DNA from: Salvator merianae
Taxonomy: Eukaryota; Chordata; Lepidosauria; Squamata; Teiidae
Length of the DNA stretch: 64,000 nt
NCBI GenBank assembly: GCA_003586115.2
Contig: QVOM02000090.1
Span: 13,948,427 to 14,012,426, forward strand
Direction: 5' to 3'
Part shown: positions 43,999 through 57,199 of the stretch, piece after piece
How the letters are laid out: every line of letters begins with the position of its first letter
Numbering within the stretch: position 1 is the stretch's first letter
The notes under the pieces: generated by a model
What the model was told of the DNA's origin: nothing
The model's input: the letters and a program-made list of their open reading frames with translations, nothing else
Database searches by the model: none
Made by a program: the position numbers and the translations under genes

Positions 43999-45859
43999 AA
44001 CAAAACACCTGGATGGATGTGTTCATGCTGATACCAAGAGTCTGGTTCAATGGTACTTTTATGCCTGCTTCAAAGTGCTCAGTGGCTCAGGACTGAAGTA
44101 CTTGATAAACCATCTGTTAGTTTCAGCTAACTGGTAGCTACATTGGTAAGAGGGGCTGAGAGGCAGATTTGCACGACATTTGTATGGACTAATAGACATG
44201 CGTAGGTACCAATTCCGAAATGATTATTCTAATTTGCACTGAAACACCATCCACTTCTCCCTCGCCCAGGGGAACTGCTTACGGTCTTCTCTCTTTGCTG
44301 CTCAAGTGGCAACCCTCAAGATCCTCTTCTTCCTCTGGTTTTGTAGGATTTTTCATCTCTAAAGCACACTTGGGGGCCGTTCATACTTGTCTGATTTGAG
44401 GCCGCTTGGTGTAGTGGCTGGAATTCAGGCAGAAGAAATTCTATAAATGAACACAAACATACATGCATACAGTTCCACCTCACAGCTTTCTCAAGTGACC
44501 TACCCCTGGTTGCATCTCCATGCAGGACATCGAGGAGTTCTTGAGTACGTGCGGAGTGCTGTTTCAGCCCTGCTAAGTAGTCAGTGGCCCTCTTTATGTT
44601 GCTATTACAAAGAGACCTCCAGGGCAAAGGAGTGACTCTTGCAGACGTCCAGAGACTTTTCTCTTCTCTTTCAATTGCTCTGTTTCCTCCAGTCTTTCTC
44701 TGCACCATTGAGGTACACAGCAGCTTTCCCAAGGAGCAGGAGGTCGAAGAGAGGCTTGGCACGGATGGGTCCATCTGTGAGCACAAAGGAACGGGACTGC
44801 TTGAGTCTCCCGGGCAGACACAGCCGGTTCCCTTTGCCTTTCTTGTCCCCCGGCCCCTTCAGCTGACGCTGGGTGTTCGCTGTGACTGCCAGCCAGGATC
44901 TTTCCCCATTGTTGTGTCTGGCGAGAGGACGGCCGCTTGAGCAACCCCGGAGCCGGCAGCTGCGTGGGCCGGTTGAGAAATGAGTCAGAGCCTGAGCAGA
45001 AAGCCCGAACGAGGCAAGGAGGCTGAGAGGCAGGGACAGGAAATGGGGGAAGCGTCAACCTGCCCAGGTTGCGGCGAAGCAGCCCGTCTTCTGTGTCAGT
45101 AGGGCAGGCAGGCACAGCAGAGGAAACAGCAGGGAGCAGTTGCCATCCGCACGCAGCCTCCAGGGTGCTCTGGGCCTCAGACGCCGTCAGCCTCAGCCAA
45201 CGTGGGCCTATTGCTCCATGACCGCAGGAGCACGAGGCTGAAGAGCCACGCTGGATTCGGATCCACACTCGGTCGCGGAAACATGAGGAGGGACCTTGGT
45301 TCAGCCCAGCCTGCCCTGGCCTGCCTCCCAGGGTCCGTGGGAAGGTGGAAAGATGGGAGAATTTGGCTCAGGCTCCAGAACCGGAGGAAAGGTGGGATAT
45401 AAATGCCGACGACGCGGCAACAAAACCAAAACGGAGGCAACAAAGCGATTCCGTTTGAATCCAGGACTGTTTCTGTCCACATTGCGAACGTTCGTTTTTG
45501 ATAAACCCACAGACGGATGGATCGGGTCCATCGCCGAATAATATTCCGGCAGCTTTTGAGGGCCATGTCCCGATCGCCTAGCAAAAGGCATCAGGCCCTG
45601 TCACCATCACGGTTCATGTGGCGCTGGGGCACGGCAGTGTCCGCGGTGGTTTTTGCACACCTGGGCGGTGACTGCTCCGGGATGAAGTTCACGTCTGAAC
45701 GGATGGGCACGGATGACCCTTTGGGGGGTTTTGCAACCTTCAGGCTGGTCTTTGCCTCCGTGAAGTATGCAAACCCGGCTACAACAGGAACATGGAACTG
45801 GGTTTGGACAGCAACTTTCTCTTTTTTATTTCCCTATTTTTTAAAAAATGATCCATCAG

Positions 45860-46156
45860 CCAGTTCTCACAGCGACAGTCAGGCACCATTGAACTGTTTA
45901 ATCAAACAAACGGTTGTTTGGGTTCAATTTCACACTGGTTCGAAAAGGAAAATACCATTTCATTCACTTTTCTAAGGCAGAAGCACAGCGAAACACGAAT
46001 GCTCAGTCAATTGTTTGTGTTCTCACACAAGAGAGTGGTTCGGTTTGATCGAACTTTTGGATGTCCAAGGAACTGCAGATTCAGTTCAATGCAAATATCT
46101 GTGAACACGAACTATTCGAGCAAATTTTTGAATGCAAATCGAACTTTGCATACCTC
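45860..46156. mobile_element. Degraded hAT-like MITE
   Basis: The interior words (GAACTGTTTAATCAAACAAACGG split across the element, TTCACACTGGTTCGAAAAGG, CGAACTTTGCATACCTCTAG) parallel the copies at 8789 and 31258. The right end TACCTCTAG is recognisable. The left end and duplication are not. Confidence 0.6.
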
Positions 46157-48406
46157 TAGTCTGAAGAGACATTCTGGCCACCACGGAAAGACAAGATGGT
46201 TCCCTCTTGCGCACGCACCGACTGACATGGTTGCCTGGATATTATTAGAAGGATCTGACGACTACAACCTTCTACACGTCCTTTGAAACAGCTGTCTGTA
46301 TTTTTCGAGGGCTGGGGAGAGGATTAGTATGTAAAGTCCCCCTCCTTTCAGGATATTCTCCAACTACATACAAAGTAACAGGCATCATATCAACAAGCCA
46401 CTTAAGAATCCAAACCATTAGTTGTAAAAATGTTCCACAGAGTTATAGAACAAAACAAAACCTGGACTATTTGTTTATTTAAAAAAAAAAAAAATCTGCC
46501 CCACAAAACAGAGCATGCCAGGGAACGCAAAACTGTTTCTGCAATCTTGCACATGGTGACAGGGGCGTTGTTCCAAATTCACTGGGGGAAATTAAAGAAA
46601 GTTTTGTTTCATGCAATGCAACTCCAGAAAAAAGAAAAAAAAAAAACATCAGCCAGTCATTCTCTAGACATGCCATATAAGCAGGAAATTCCTCAAAATC
46701 TCCCAACTTCGTTCTCCAGAGAAAGTGGCCGGACTCAGCAACTGCTTCCTGAGCAAACCGAGCAATTCCAAGTATCTAAACGCAAGGCAGCCCTAAGCCT
46801 CTGCGTGCCCGTTCAGGTATTTCAAGAACGCCACGATGTATTATCGCCGTCATCTTTACAACAGGTCTATAAAGCCGGGCAAGGGAAAAGGCGCAAGGAG
46901 CCGAAAAATGGTCTTCTTGTGGCTCCTTTAAAAGAGGGCTGGATGGGGGGGGGGGCGAATCTGGGGTTTCTTCCCAGGTTGAAATAATGCCCCTCCCCTC
47001 CCCTGTCCAGTGCTGGCTTTTGTGGTGGTTTTATTCTTCCTTCACACTGATATTCAAAAAGCGTATTTTAAGAAAGGATGCAGATGCACAGCTGGCTTCT
47101 GTTTCTGAACCTACAGCAGAAGTGGCCAAGTCTGGACGGGTCCTTAGCCCCGTGCAAGAGCTGGATGACAACGGGCCAGCAGTGTTGTGATAGGCAGGAT
47201 TTCTTGCTCTGGCTTAGAGGAGCCACATTTGACTCCTGCTGTCCAGCAGGGCAATGCTCTGGCCTCTCTCTGGTCTTGACCCGCTCCCTTGACCCGCCTT
47301 CAGTCACTAAGTGCTGGGCAAAGAGAAGCCACCTTCCAGAAGCCCTTGGCTTGCCACCCCAGGGCGCGTGGACGCCTCCGGGCCTGCCTCTGCGTTGGAT
47401 TTGGAGACAGGTGGGCTGTGTTCGGTCACACAGCCCGGCCGTTGGTTTGCAGTTCCTGCGGACGGAGCTGCTGCTGGTTTTCTTCTCACGGGACGCCACC
47501 TCAGACCGTCCACGTGAAGAAGAGCAGCTTCCTCCCGCCCCGCAGCCCTGCCTCCCCCTCTGGAGCCAAAGTATGCAAAGGTTCCGCCTGCAGCTTGCAC
47601 CAAAAAGCCCATAAAACTCTGCACGACGGTCTCCCCTCCCCTCCTCTCCCCCCCCCCAACCGCTTACATAAATAACAAAACTCTTAACAGTCTTCTCCTG
47701 TAACACCCGTCATTTTTCCACACTTTCGGAAAACTAATTTTAGCTGAAATTGGCCTCGGTCGCCAGGACAGCTGACACCCTGCCCCCACTGGGTGTGAGG
47801 ATTCGTACGGGCAGGGAGGGCCCTCGACCCCTGAGGAAAGATTAACAGGGCTGAAAGCGCCGAAAGGATAACAGAGCGCGCCGTAACAGGCCGGCTCCTC
47901 CATTACCAAAGGGCCAGCTTGCCAAAAAGGAGGAAGAGATTGCTTTTTTTGGTAGAATTCTCAAGCTGAGGGGAGGGGGGGGTTGAGCAGAGGAGCCTGC
48001 CTCCCCCTGAAGGCAGAGGGCCTGGCGACAGAGAGATGAGCGTAAGCAGGAGATTAACCGGTGAGAGTCATAGACAAAAAACGCAGCGGCTGATACGGCA
48101 GGGCGCCCTTCCCTTGGCTTCCAGGGGCCCAGGACACTTGCCTGGCGCAGCAGGGCTGTTGCCAGGATAGGTAGGAAGGAAGGTCCGTGCCGCTGCTCTT
48201 TCCCAAAGGAATGGCCTTCTCTTGCAGCATCTCCGCACCGGCTCTGCCGGAGGCAGATGCTGGGGGGTGAGATGGTTGTAGCAGCGGCGTTTTGGGAAAC
48301 GGAGATCCCCAGGCCTTGTGGCCTGCCCTCCGTCCCCGAGGGGGCCTGCTCTCTGCCCCACCAGGACACCTGAGTGGCAGCCCATCCCACTGGACCCTCG
48401 CTAGAG

Positions 48407-48685
48407 ATGTGCAAACTCTGGTTCGTGTTAGAAAATTCAGTCAAACGGCTCATGTTTGAAGATGTTTGCATCGAGCCTATCGTATGCTGGTTCGACCATC
48501 CAGAAATCTGAACTGAACCGGCGTTCCCTGTGCTTTTGCCCTTGAAAAGGGTTTGTTTGTTTTTTCCAATGGAAGATTGGTATCTTCTTGGTTTATGAAC
48601 AAGTTCAAAACTGAACACGAACAACCCATCTGTTCAGTTAAACAGGTGTTTGGTTCAACGGGAAACCGAACGTGCAATTCCCATT
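48407..48685. mobile_element. Degraded hAT-like MITE
   Basis: It starts near TAGAGATGTGCAAACTCTGG and runs through TTGGTTTATGAACAAGTTC and GTTCAACGGGAAACCGAACG. It is in the opposite internal order to the 8789 copy. No clear target duplication. Confidence 0.6.
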
Positions 48686-49734
48686 GGTCTGCAATTCAAG
48701 CCCTCTCTGAAGCTTAGCTGGCCAAAGGATGGCCTGTGGGAGGTTGCTGGACTACAGCTCCCGTAAACCCAAGTCAGAGTCTTAACCCTAAGCCAGCTAG
48801 TGGTGGAGGAAGCCTTGTTCTGGCCCAGGCCTTGTTCTTGACTGAAGTCTGTTAGAAATATAACCTGGGTAGGACTGAAGACAATTGTTGAAGGTCAAAG
48901 AAGACATCTAGCAGCAACTGTTGCCTTGCCCAATCCCAGCAAGCACCCTGCTTCCCAGCAGGCAAGCTAGTAGCAGTGCTAGAACTAAGGTCCACCCGGA
49001 TGAAAGAGTCCGGCTGGAGCAGGACGGGCAGAAGGTGAAGGAGATGCAAGATGAAGAATCTTGGAGGGAGCACACAGAGAGATGCGCAGTCTCATAGTGT
49101 GATGCTTTCGTTTTGCAGTCGAGTCGCTGATGGATCTCCATAAATGTGTCTGGTGCCATCGAGAAGTCATCGACCCCATCAGCTGTTTCCTCCTCTTGCA
49201 GCAGGAAATTCTCTCCACCACCCCCACCCTGCCCTCATCCTGCCCCTTCTTAGTAAGTTCTTGTGATTATTTATATCCTGCCCTTCAAGACACAAACCCT
49301 TCCTAGGGAATCTTCCCATTCACATTAAACCGCAGCATATTTCAAAGCACACACAACAGCCAATGGCCACAGTAGAGAAAGCAATAAATACTAAATAGGC
49401 ACGTAGGAAGAATGGATTTTCCGATATCTGTCTCTTCTGCAGCTCCTGCCATTCTGTAGTACTTGTTAAACACTGATTAGATGCTAATATCCTCTTCCAT
49501 AAATGATTTTTAAAAAAACATTTGTGTATTGTATTTCCTTCTTTCCAAAGGTTTCAGGCAGCAAACGGAATTCCCCTCCATTTTATATGCACACAAACCC
49601 TGTGAAGTAGACTTGTCTGAGAAAGGCAGGCTATAACATTAATTTAAAACAAACAAACAAACATCCTATCCCATCCTGGTGCACCTGCAAAAAAAGTCCC
49701 ATCTCCGTGTTGTTATTATGAGGAAAAGCTATTA

Positions 49735-49890
49735 TTCAACAGCAGAGCACCTGCTTAGCATTCAAAGTAGGACTCTTTCACTATCCACCATCTCCAAGTG
49801 AGGCTGGGAGACTTTTGCCAGTCAGTGTGCAGAAATATTTGAAATAATTCTGTATTAGGCTCCATCTGCTCTAGATAAAGGGAGTATTTT
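49735..49890 (+). mobile_element. tRNA-type SINE
   Basis: The block 'gcagagcacctgcttagcattcaaa' is followed by 'gccagtcagtgtgcagaaatattt' and 'attaggctccatctgctc'. This is the body plan of a very common squamate SINE, diverged here. Confidence 0.5.
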
Positions 49891-49919
49891 GAGTCCTCTC
49901 TTGGTCCAGTGTAGCTGTA

Positions 49920-50042
49920 AAATGCATAAACTGGTCAAATGGCAAACCATTTTTGTATCTCTGTCAAGAAAACTGCAAGGAGGTGCTATGAAGGCAGCCA
50001 GGAGTCAGCCACAACTTGGAGGTACCCAACAACAACTCAAGT
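49920..50042 (+). mobile_element. SINE tail fragment
   Basis: 'ggcaaaccatttttgtatctctgtcaagaaaactgcaagg' followed by 'ggagtcagccacaacttgg' is the usual tail of reptilian SINEs with 5S or tRNA heads. Confidence 0.5.
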
Positions 50043-52261
50043 GGTACCAAACTATGCATAAAGGAGGCCTCGCTAAGTCACTTTAAAGCGCTTTGAAGCC
50101 AGGTTCTCTCTATGCATTCAACCAGGCCCTGATCAAGACCTCTTTCATGGGGACATGTTGGATGAGTAGAGTAGACTAGAAAAAAAGAAATCCAGTCCCA
50201 AACCAGTCCAGAAATAGTTAAAGAGACTGTCTAGCATAAAGAACATGGCTAGGTCATGTTTACACCCAAATTTGGGATTCTGTGCTGAGCAAAGCCCAAG
50301 AGAGAACGGCATTTCCATGATGTGTTTAGTTTTGTTTTTCATTCCAGTGGAAACAACTTCGCTCTTTAAGCAAACAAGCTACCCAGCTGCCAAACTCAGG
50401 CCGCAGCGGATCTTGGTGCTGGGTTGTACAGAAGAGCGGGCAAATGGGAATAAAAAAGGTGTTTCTTCCCATAGGTTAAAATCAAAGGGTGGTGCAATCA
50501 TAAAGGGTACATTGTAGCCATTCCTGAAGCCTGGCTACAGTAAGTCAACGTTCACGGGCCTGGGCATTTATTGTGTGCCGTTGCTGTTAGAGACTCAGCT
50601 GTGTCAGACCCTTTGGGTACACAGTATGAGACAAGAAAAAGAATATAGTTGCATCTTATCCGCTCATGTGCCTACTGTCTTTCCAAAGAAAATTGCTCAA
50701 GGCAGTTTGCAAATAAACTAGAACTTTTGAGCTGTAGCACTGTTTCATCTGGTGAGTTGAGTGTTCTGATGTTGCTGATTTTGACGCCTTTGGGTGAATT
50801 TGAGTTGTCTGTCTTGGTCAGAAACTGCTGTGACCTTAGGAAGAATTAGAGCAAGTCACCTCTTTTCCTAGTAGTTTTTTTTCCTGGAGTTTGCAGATGT
50901 AACCCCCTCTTGACCCCTATTTTCCCATGCACACAAATGTCATGTCCGGGAGCCATTTTTGCTCCGTTCAGTGAAATGCAAACCCATCTCCCTTCTCACG
51001 TTTCTCCCTTTCTCTCCCACAGCCAGGAATCTGGAGCAGTACAAAGAGTGACACCAGAAGGTTTGGCAGCGAGACGGCCCTGGCTTTCAGGTGAGGAGGA
51101 GAACGGCCGACCTGGCCAGCTCTTTCTGTCCTCCGGCTCTGTTCCCTTGGATTCGTCAAGAGGTGTGGAATCTCGGCAGGAGGCGGAGCTGGAGGGCAAA
51201 TAAGAGGCGATTTTCTCTTCTCCCAGCCTGACGCTGTACTTGTTTGTACTAAAAGTGGAACTCCGGCCTTTATTTTGGGCATCAGACATACCTTCGGCAG
51301 AAGTCTGGAATTCTGGCCTTTTTCCCAGGCTGGTTCCAGAACAGGCTGGGATTATTGCGAGGCTCGGTGTTCTGATGGTACCCCACCCAGTCCTTTCCAG
51401 GAAGGGGGTTCCTGGGCCTTTCCCTGCCTAAGTGCAAACTTCACTTGAAGCATCCTCCTAGCAGAGGTTTCTTTATATGAGGAAACATCGCTGAAGCCTC
51501 CAGAGCAAAGCTACAGAAGTTCTAGGCTCTAGGAAACCTGTGGGTAAATGCTCAGATTATTGTGGGGAGTTTATTTTGCTTTGTTTTTAAACGCACCAGA
51601 TCTTGATCACGGGCTGGATGGTTTCAGCTCTTCCTGTTGTTCTAGGAGTGTCCTGACCTACCACGACTTGAGGCTCGCAGAGGCACTCAAGAGCAGCAGG
51701 ATTCCTACCTCCAGGGCTGAGTCATGGCAGGTGAGCCAGGATCACGTCAGGACGTTGCACAGAGCATGCACGCTGCATCTACACCCCCACCCCAGGGCAA
51801 CGTCACCTCAGCAAGGCACAGCGGGCTCCCAAAGCACAGGGGCTTCACGTCCGCCCCTCCAGGGGTTATGCAGCCAGATGGTACCCAGTCCAAATGCAGT
51901 TCAGGCCTTGCCCCTGCTGAGGCTGGTGCACACGGGCAGGATGAATGGCACCCCACCCCAGCCAGTAGCACAGCCACCATTGGCTGCCCCAAAAGGTACA
52001 ATGGTCCAGTTCCGTGGCTGCCGGCACCTCTGGGTGGGGGATGAATGACACTCTGAGGGCGTGGCCTCCATGTTTGGGGCAAAGCAGCCCCCCTGCCTGA
52101 AGGATCTTAGAAGGGAACCAAGAAGCACGCATGGGCCACCTCCCTGCTCCTTAGGTCTTCCCCTGAGGTAGAAGGAGGGTCCCCTCTGGAGAAGATGGAA
52201 AGAAGCATCATCTGTGGCTACATATGTGTGCCTGCTTTAATTTAAGGCAGTTTCATTGCTG

Positions 52262-52335
52262 TGGTTCCCTGCTGAGGATAACAGGAGCCCTGCTGGATCA
52301 GACCAAAGGCCTTTCTGCATTTGGTTCTTTCAAGG
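52262..52335 (-). mobile_element. CR1/L2-type LINE tail
   Basis: 'aacaggagccctgctggatcagaccaaaggcc' is the reverse complement of the LINE 3' tail seen at 14990-15030. Confidence 0.55.
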
Positions 52336-53979
52336 GGCACCAGAAGAGCTTGGGATGAGAGTCCTTCTCCCCCCCAGAAGACTACATTTCCCACCATGCC
52401 CTGTGGTGAGGGAGGGCTGCTAGTTGGCCCTGAAGCTCTGACGGGAATTAGGGGATGTGACGCATCTCTGGGTACCACAGGCTGCACATTTTGAAAATAA
52501 GCAGAGAGCGCGAGGTGAGGGAAGGCTGCCGTCCAGGCACCAGTGCGAACAGAGAGGCAAAGAGGACCCCGTGTGCCATTGTCTGGGCGAAAGGAAGGGC
52601 GGGCGCCCAGCGAAGCGCGGCGTCGCACAAATACAAAGTGTTCTGGTCCTCGAAGCGAGTCCTGGGACTGCGGGAGATGCGTTGCAAAGGGGACACTGGC
52701 AGAGCCGGCCAGCAACAGTCTTGGCCCCTGGAAAGGGCGCTCTTGCCACGCGGGAGCCTGGACCGGCCCAGCAAGAGGCACGTCAGGACCCTCCTCGGGG
52801 TGAGGGTGGGGCGGCCATAATTCCTCCTCGTTCGCCATGTCTCCTGACGTGATCTGGCCGTGGATAAGCCGACAAAGCCCATCCCTGCCTAATTCCAGAG
52901 CTCGGACGGGATTGCAGCAGGCAGCCTAAATGCTAAGGCAGAGGGCCACGGGGCAGTGGCCTCCTCGAACGGGGTTCCTCCAGATGTTCCTGTAGAACAG
53001 CTGCCACGGCAGCCCCAGTGGAATGCTGGGAGTGGAATGGTGGGAATTACCAGCAGGAACATCTGGGCAGACCCTGGGAATCCAGGGGGAGAATCAGACT
53101 GGGCTTTCCCCCCCTTGGCTCTCCAAGGCAGCCATAAGGAAACTGGCCCCTAGGCTGCCCCTGGGTGGCAGAGAGGCCTGGCTAATGAGCCGGCAACCCC
53201 CAAGAGGTCTCTTTCGGCCCCCCAGCTGGCCTCACGCTGGACGAGGCAAGCAGAACGCTCTCCGAAGGCTTTCGCAGGCACCGGCTCTTTGTCGCCTTGA
53301 TAATGGCCAAGTTTCCTCTCGGCCCCCCACCCCGTCCCATCCCAGCACAGCTTGTGGCAGGCCAGGGGGGGGGGGTGGGCCATTCAGTTGTCACCTTTTA
53401 TCTGATTGTTCCGCAGCGGTGGAGTCTCACTCTCCCCCACCGCGGCCCTTTCATGTCTGTTTAGACGTCCACGGGGGCGAGGCAGAGGCGAAGCCCCAAG
53501 CAAGGGGAACGTGACAGACCACAAGGTGGGCGGCGGAGCGGGCAGTGGACGGGGCAGAGCCGGGGGGCTCCGGCTTGGGAAACAGTGGTAATAATATGGA
53601 ATTCAGCATAGAAAATTTCTCTCCAGAGTGCTGCAACTGAAAGAAAAAAAGCAGTTTTCTCAGATTCTCTAAAGTATGCAGAAACCTGGCTCTTGAGCAG
53701 AGAGGATGCACGCAAAACCTTTTTGGGATACAAACGGAGACATTCTCACTTGTACATTGTCAGTGTCAGTGAAGTCGCTCCTTGTCACTGGATGTTAATA
53801 CCTTACAGACGGCTCTGACATTAGCCAGACAAAAATGTGACCTTTGGACGTGCTTTGCTGTTGTCAGAAACCTGACAAAATAATTCCTCGCCTTTTTAAA
53901 AAGCTATCCGTGGAGCGTGAAATGGTTGCATTTGCGTGGAAAGAGGAAACCTTCACCTAAGAATCTAAGGGCAGGAAAT

Positions 53980-54100
53980 GTATTAATTTCTTTATTTGCA
54001 TTTTCGTCCCACCCTGTACCCGAAGGTCTCAGGGCGGGTTACTACCATAAAAACAAAGTATAAAATGAACTCTGTGAACACAACAGGCCTAAGCTTAGGC
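53980..54100. mobile_element. LINE (CR1/L2-like) end fragment
   Basis: 'atttgcattttcgtcccaccctgtacccgaaggtctcagggcgggtta' matches the modules at 6815 and 37505, followed by A-rich sequence. Confidence 0.6.
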
Positions 54101-54419
54101 AGTAAAGTACTAATAGGGGGAGATGGCTTCTAAAAACTCTTCTTAGATGAGAACCGCAAAGGAGACAGCTTAATCCCTGCTGACCTGTTTTGGTTTTTGC
54201 ATGCTGCTTTTCCAACAGGGGAGCTGAACTCGCTCTGTCTCACAAAAATAACATTTCCAACATTATTAACATAAGGCATGGTAAGAAAGCCAAGATAAAT
54301 AGTTCAATAGACAGCCCTGTTCCACATAAGTGCTGCTATCTGAGCAGGGAGCTTTCCTTCCTACAGGCCAGTTTGCTCTGAGATCTACAAAGGAGGCCTC
54401 CTAGACTGAGACAAGCTGC

Positions 54420-54510
54420 ATTTGCATCTGAAAAGGGACACCAGAGATCATCTAATCCAACTTGCTGCTCAGTGGAGAAATCTACGCAACCCTCCCCAAA
54501 CAGGTGACCA
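54420..54510. mobile_element. CR1-type LINE fragment
   Basis: 'ccagagatcatctaatccaacttgctgctcagtgg' is typical of amniote CR1 3' regions. Confidence 0.5.
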
Positions 54511-54639
54511 TACCGTTTTTGGTAGTGGTACAGAAGTTCGCAGAGATCCATCTGGCATCAGCCAGGAATGGGCTTGGTCTGCCACGGCACCCTGCTTTTG
54601 GGGTGGTCTTTCTCCTGAAATATGATGGGTAGCCTCTCT

Positions 54640-54850
54640 TCGGATGATGCTTAAAATGCGTTTGTGCGCCCAGATGGTTGTTGGCTGCTGCTGAATGGAT
54701 GATTGTTATTGTGGTGGTTTTAACTCGCTTTTTATTGTGTTGATGTTATGATGATTTTTGTTTTTATTGCTTGCGAACAGCCCTGGGATGGACTGCTTGT
54801 TTTTAAAATGAGAAGCAGTGTATCAATGTTCGAAATCAAATGCAAGAAAC
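54640..54850 (+). mobile_element. L2/CR1-type LINE 3' end
   Basis: An AT/GT-rich run (TTTTTATTGTGTTGATGTTATG...) is followed by 'gaacagccctgggatggactgcttgttttt' and 'cagtgtatcaatgttcgaaa'. This is the pattern of L2-type LINE 3' ends. Confidence 0.5.
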
Positions 54851-56374
54851 AATTATTCAAGCTTGCTAATTAGTAGCAGCAGTAAAAGATACATTGTTGC
54901 AACTGTAGGTCATGGACAAATCAAGAAGAGACAAGGAATCTCAGAGCACTAACTTTCTTGAACACGTTAATTAAAAAGGAAAGCAAACAATAAATACAGT
55001 AAGAAAATAACTCGACATGAAACAGGATTGGAATGTTACATTCATTTCCTCCTGCAAAGAAACAATAACCTAAGCAGCCTTGTTCCTCCAAGACTATAAC
55101 TCCCAGCATGCCAAGCAGGGGGAGGCGGCCTTACTGGCCTGAGGGGGCATGGCCAGATAATTGAATTCCACCAATCGCAGAACGGAGGGGGCAGTGATGT
55201 GCCTGTACAGAGGGAGGCCCGCACAGCAATTGGTGCTTCCAGGAATCAGGGTTGACCCCTGGGCGGGTGCCTGGCTAAGCGGCGCGCACTGAAGGTTCAG
55301 ATTCAGAAGAGTTTCGGGTGCTGGAGCGAGTGGAGTTGGGTCAGGATCGAGGAAGTGCATCGGGGCAGAGCTCTTCTATGGCATCGCTCTGGATTGCAGG
55401 TGTGAACGCTGCTTCTGATTGCAAGGGAGGGAAGCAAGCGGTCGATCCGGATTAAGCGGGCGGGAAGGAAAGAGAAAGGACAATCCGGGTTGGGGAGGGT
55501 GCGGAAAAAGTCTGTTGGCCAATCCAAAACGGAGTGGCTCTTTGTACAGCGGGGAGGGTCTCGGCTCTCGTGCTTAGTCGGGATTCGAAACCAAAGTGAA
55601 ATCTGGATGAGTAGATTAGGATCGCAAATCCGGACTGTTGACTGCAGTATTGATCAGCTTTCATTCAGGACCAAGTTAAAGCTTGGTGAAGTCGTTTTGA
55701 ATTTGGACGTTGGGATTGCTGTTTGCAGTGGGTTTAATCTGGATTAGGGACCCAAGTGATGTCGGTTCCAATTCCTTTCTGCGCTCCTGAATAGGGATGC
55801 TGCATTTGATTTTATAGAGGCTTGTATGGGTTGAAGAGCTCCCTGCCTTCAGTGTCACCCCCACCCATTTTCCTGTGGCTTGAACAGTCATTCCCCCCCC
55901 CCTGCCCCGCCACATTGTGAGTTAATACATTGTCCTTCCTTAACCCTGTTGGCTCCTGCCTTCGCTTACACCGAGAGCAAATTGGCGCTATCCAGTTGGG
56001 GAAGATGCTGAAAGCTTCTGATAAGTGTTGCTTTGCATTTTCAGGAGCTTAACGCTTCTGTAGTTTTGTTCTCACTTTTCTCGGTCTGCACAAATGTACA
56101 TTTCAATGAGCAAATTCAAAAGTGGAGCCACCCATTTTAATAACCACAGACAACCTAAAATCAAAAATATAAAAAGCAGCCAACAGTTTCTTAAAAGTTT
56201 AACTAGTATATGTTAGTTGTACCCACTTCTTCCATAGATTTTAGGATGACACACCTGAGAGTAATGTTATTGGATCCACACAACAACCCTGTCAGGCAGG
56301 CTAGATGGAGAGATAGTGTTGTTGTTAAGAACAATGGAATTGTGACTCACTACTGGTTGGCTGCGTGGCACCTC

Positions 56375-56665
56375 CACGGTCACCTCTATGCAGTTTTCTT
56401 GGTAGAGATACAGAAGTGGTTTGTCATTGCCTACTTCTGGGGAGAGGCTGGGGAGCGAACCAGCGACCCTCTGTTTTCCAGGCAGTTTGCTCTACCAGTG
56501 AGCTGCAGCCTCTCCCAGACTCCAGGGGCCCCACCATGCAGTTTTCTTGGCAGAGATACAAAAGAGGTTTGCCGTTGTCTGCTTCCGGGGAGAGGCTGGG
56601 GATGGAACCGGCTACCCTCTGTGTTCCAGGTGGTTTGCTCTACCACTGAGCCACAGTCCATGTCT
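56375..56665 (-). mobile_element. Two tandem copies of a tRNA-type SINE
   Basis: Units at about 56388-56515 and 56537-56660 share GCAGTTTTCTTGG, AGAGATACA, GGTTTG, GGGGAGAGGCTGGGGA and TTTGCTCTACCA blocks in the same order. On the - strand each has a box A-like TGGTAGAGCAAA and a box B-like GGTTCGCTCC / GGTTCCATCC. They look like tandem insertion or duplication of one family. Confidence 0.7.
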
Positions 56666-57199
56666 TAAGAGTGTCGAATCCCCAAGGCAGCGTCTAAAGC
56701 CAAGTCAGGAAACAAAAGTCACTTCAGGTGTGAGTCCCAGTTTAATTCTTATCAGCTGCGGATGTATTTTGCGTGAGCATCTTTTCGCCGTGACACCACT
56801 GCAGTAAATATCCTGGTGTTCGTCATGGCCAATTAAGAGTGCCTTCTGCTGGTACATTTACTTGTGAGTAAATTCCTCTGACTTCCGTCACATTCCTGAG
56901 TCAGTGCCGTCAGGGTTGCGGCGGGTGGGTGGGCGGGCGGGCTGGGCTGGCAGGTTGCCCTTCTGGTGTGTTGAAATTGGTATGTGTCTGAGCAGGGTGG
57001 AAAAGATTTCTCCCGGACGGCTTGAGAAACCGTCTGCAGTTTGAGGCTTTGTCCGTCAGCCAAACGCTCTCGCCCGGTCTGGGGTTGTGTGCGGTAGGAT
57101 GCTGTGAGCAGTTGGATCACAGTTTCCTGGACGTGAGTGTGCTGGAGCGAAAGAGAGTGTAGCTCCGCAGGATTTGGCCCGGGCTGCAGCTGGCGTTCA

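Noticed and set aside
44316..45591. Long overlapping ORFs on both strands
   Set aside because: No splice signals, start context or family signature; they occur on both strands and fit GC-rich composition.
52242..53514. Cluster of 100-200 residue ORFs on both strands
   Set aside because: Overlapping in most frames, Pro/Arg/Gly-rich, no recognisable domain; likely compositional.
56388..56515. tRNA gene on the - strand
   Set aside because: Box A- and box B-like words are present, but there is no full cloverleaf and the unit recurs with a SINE body.
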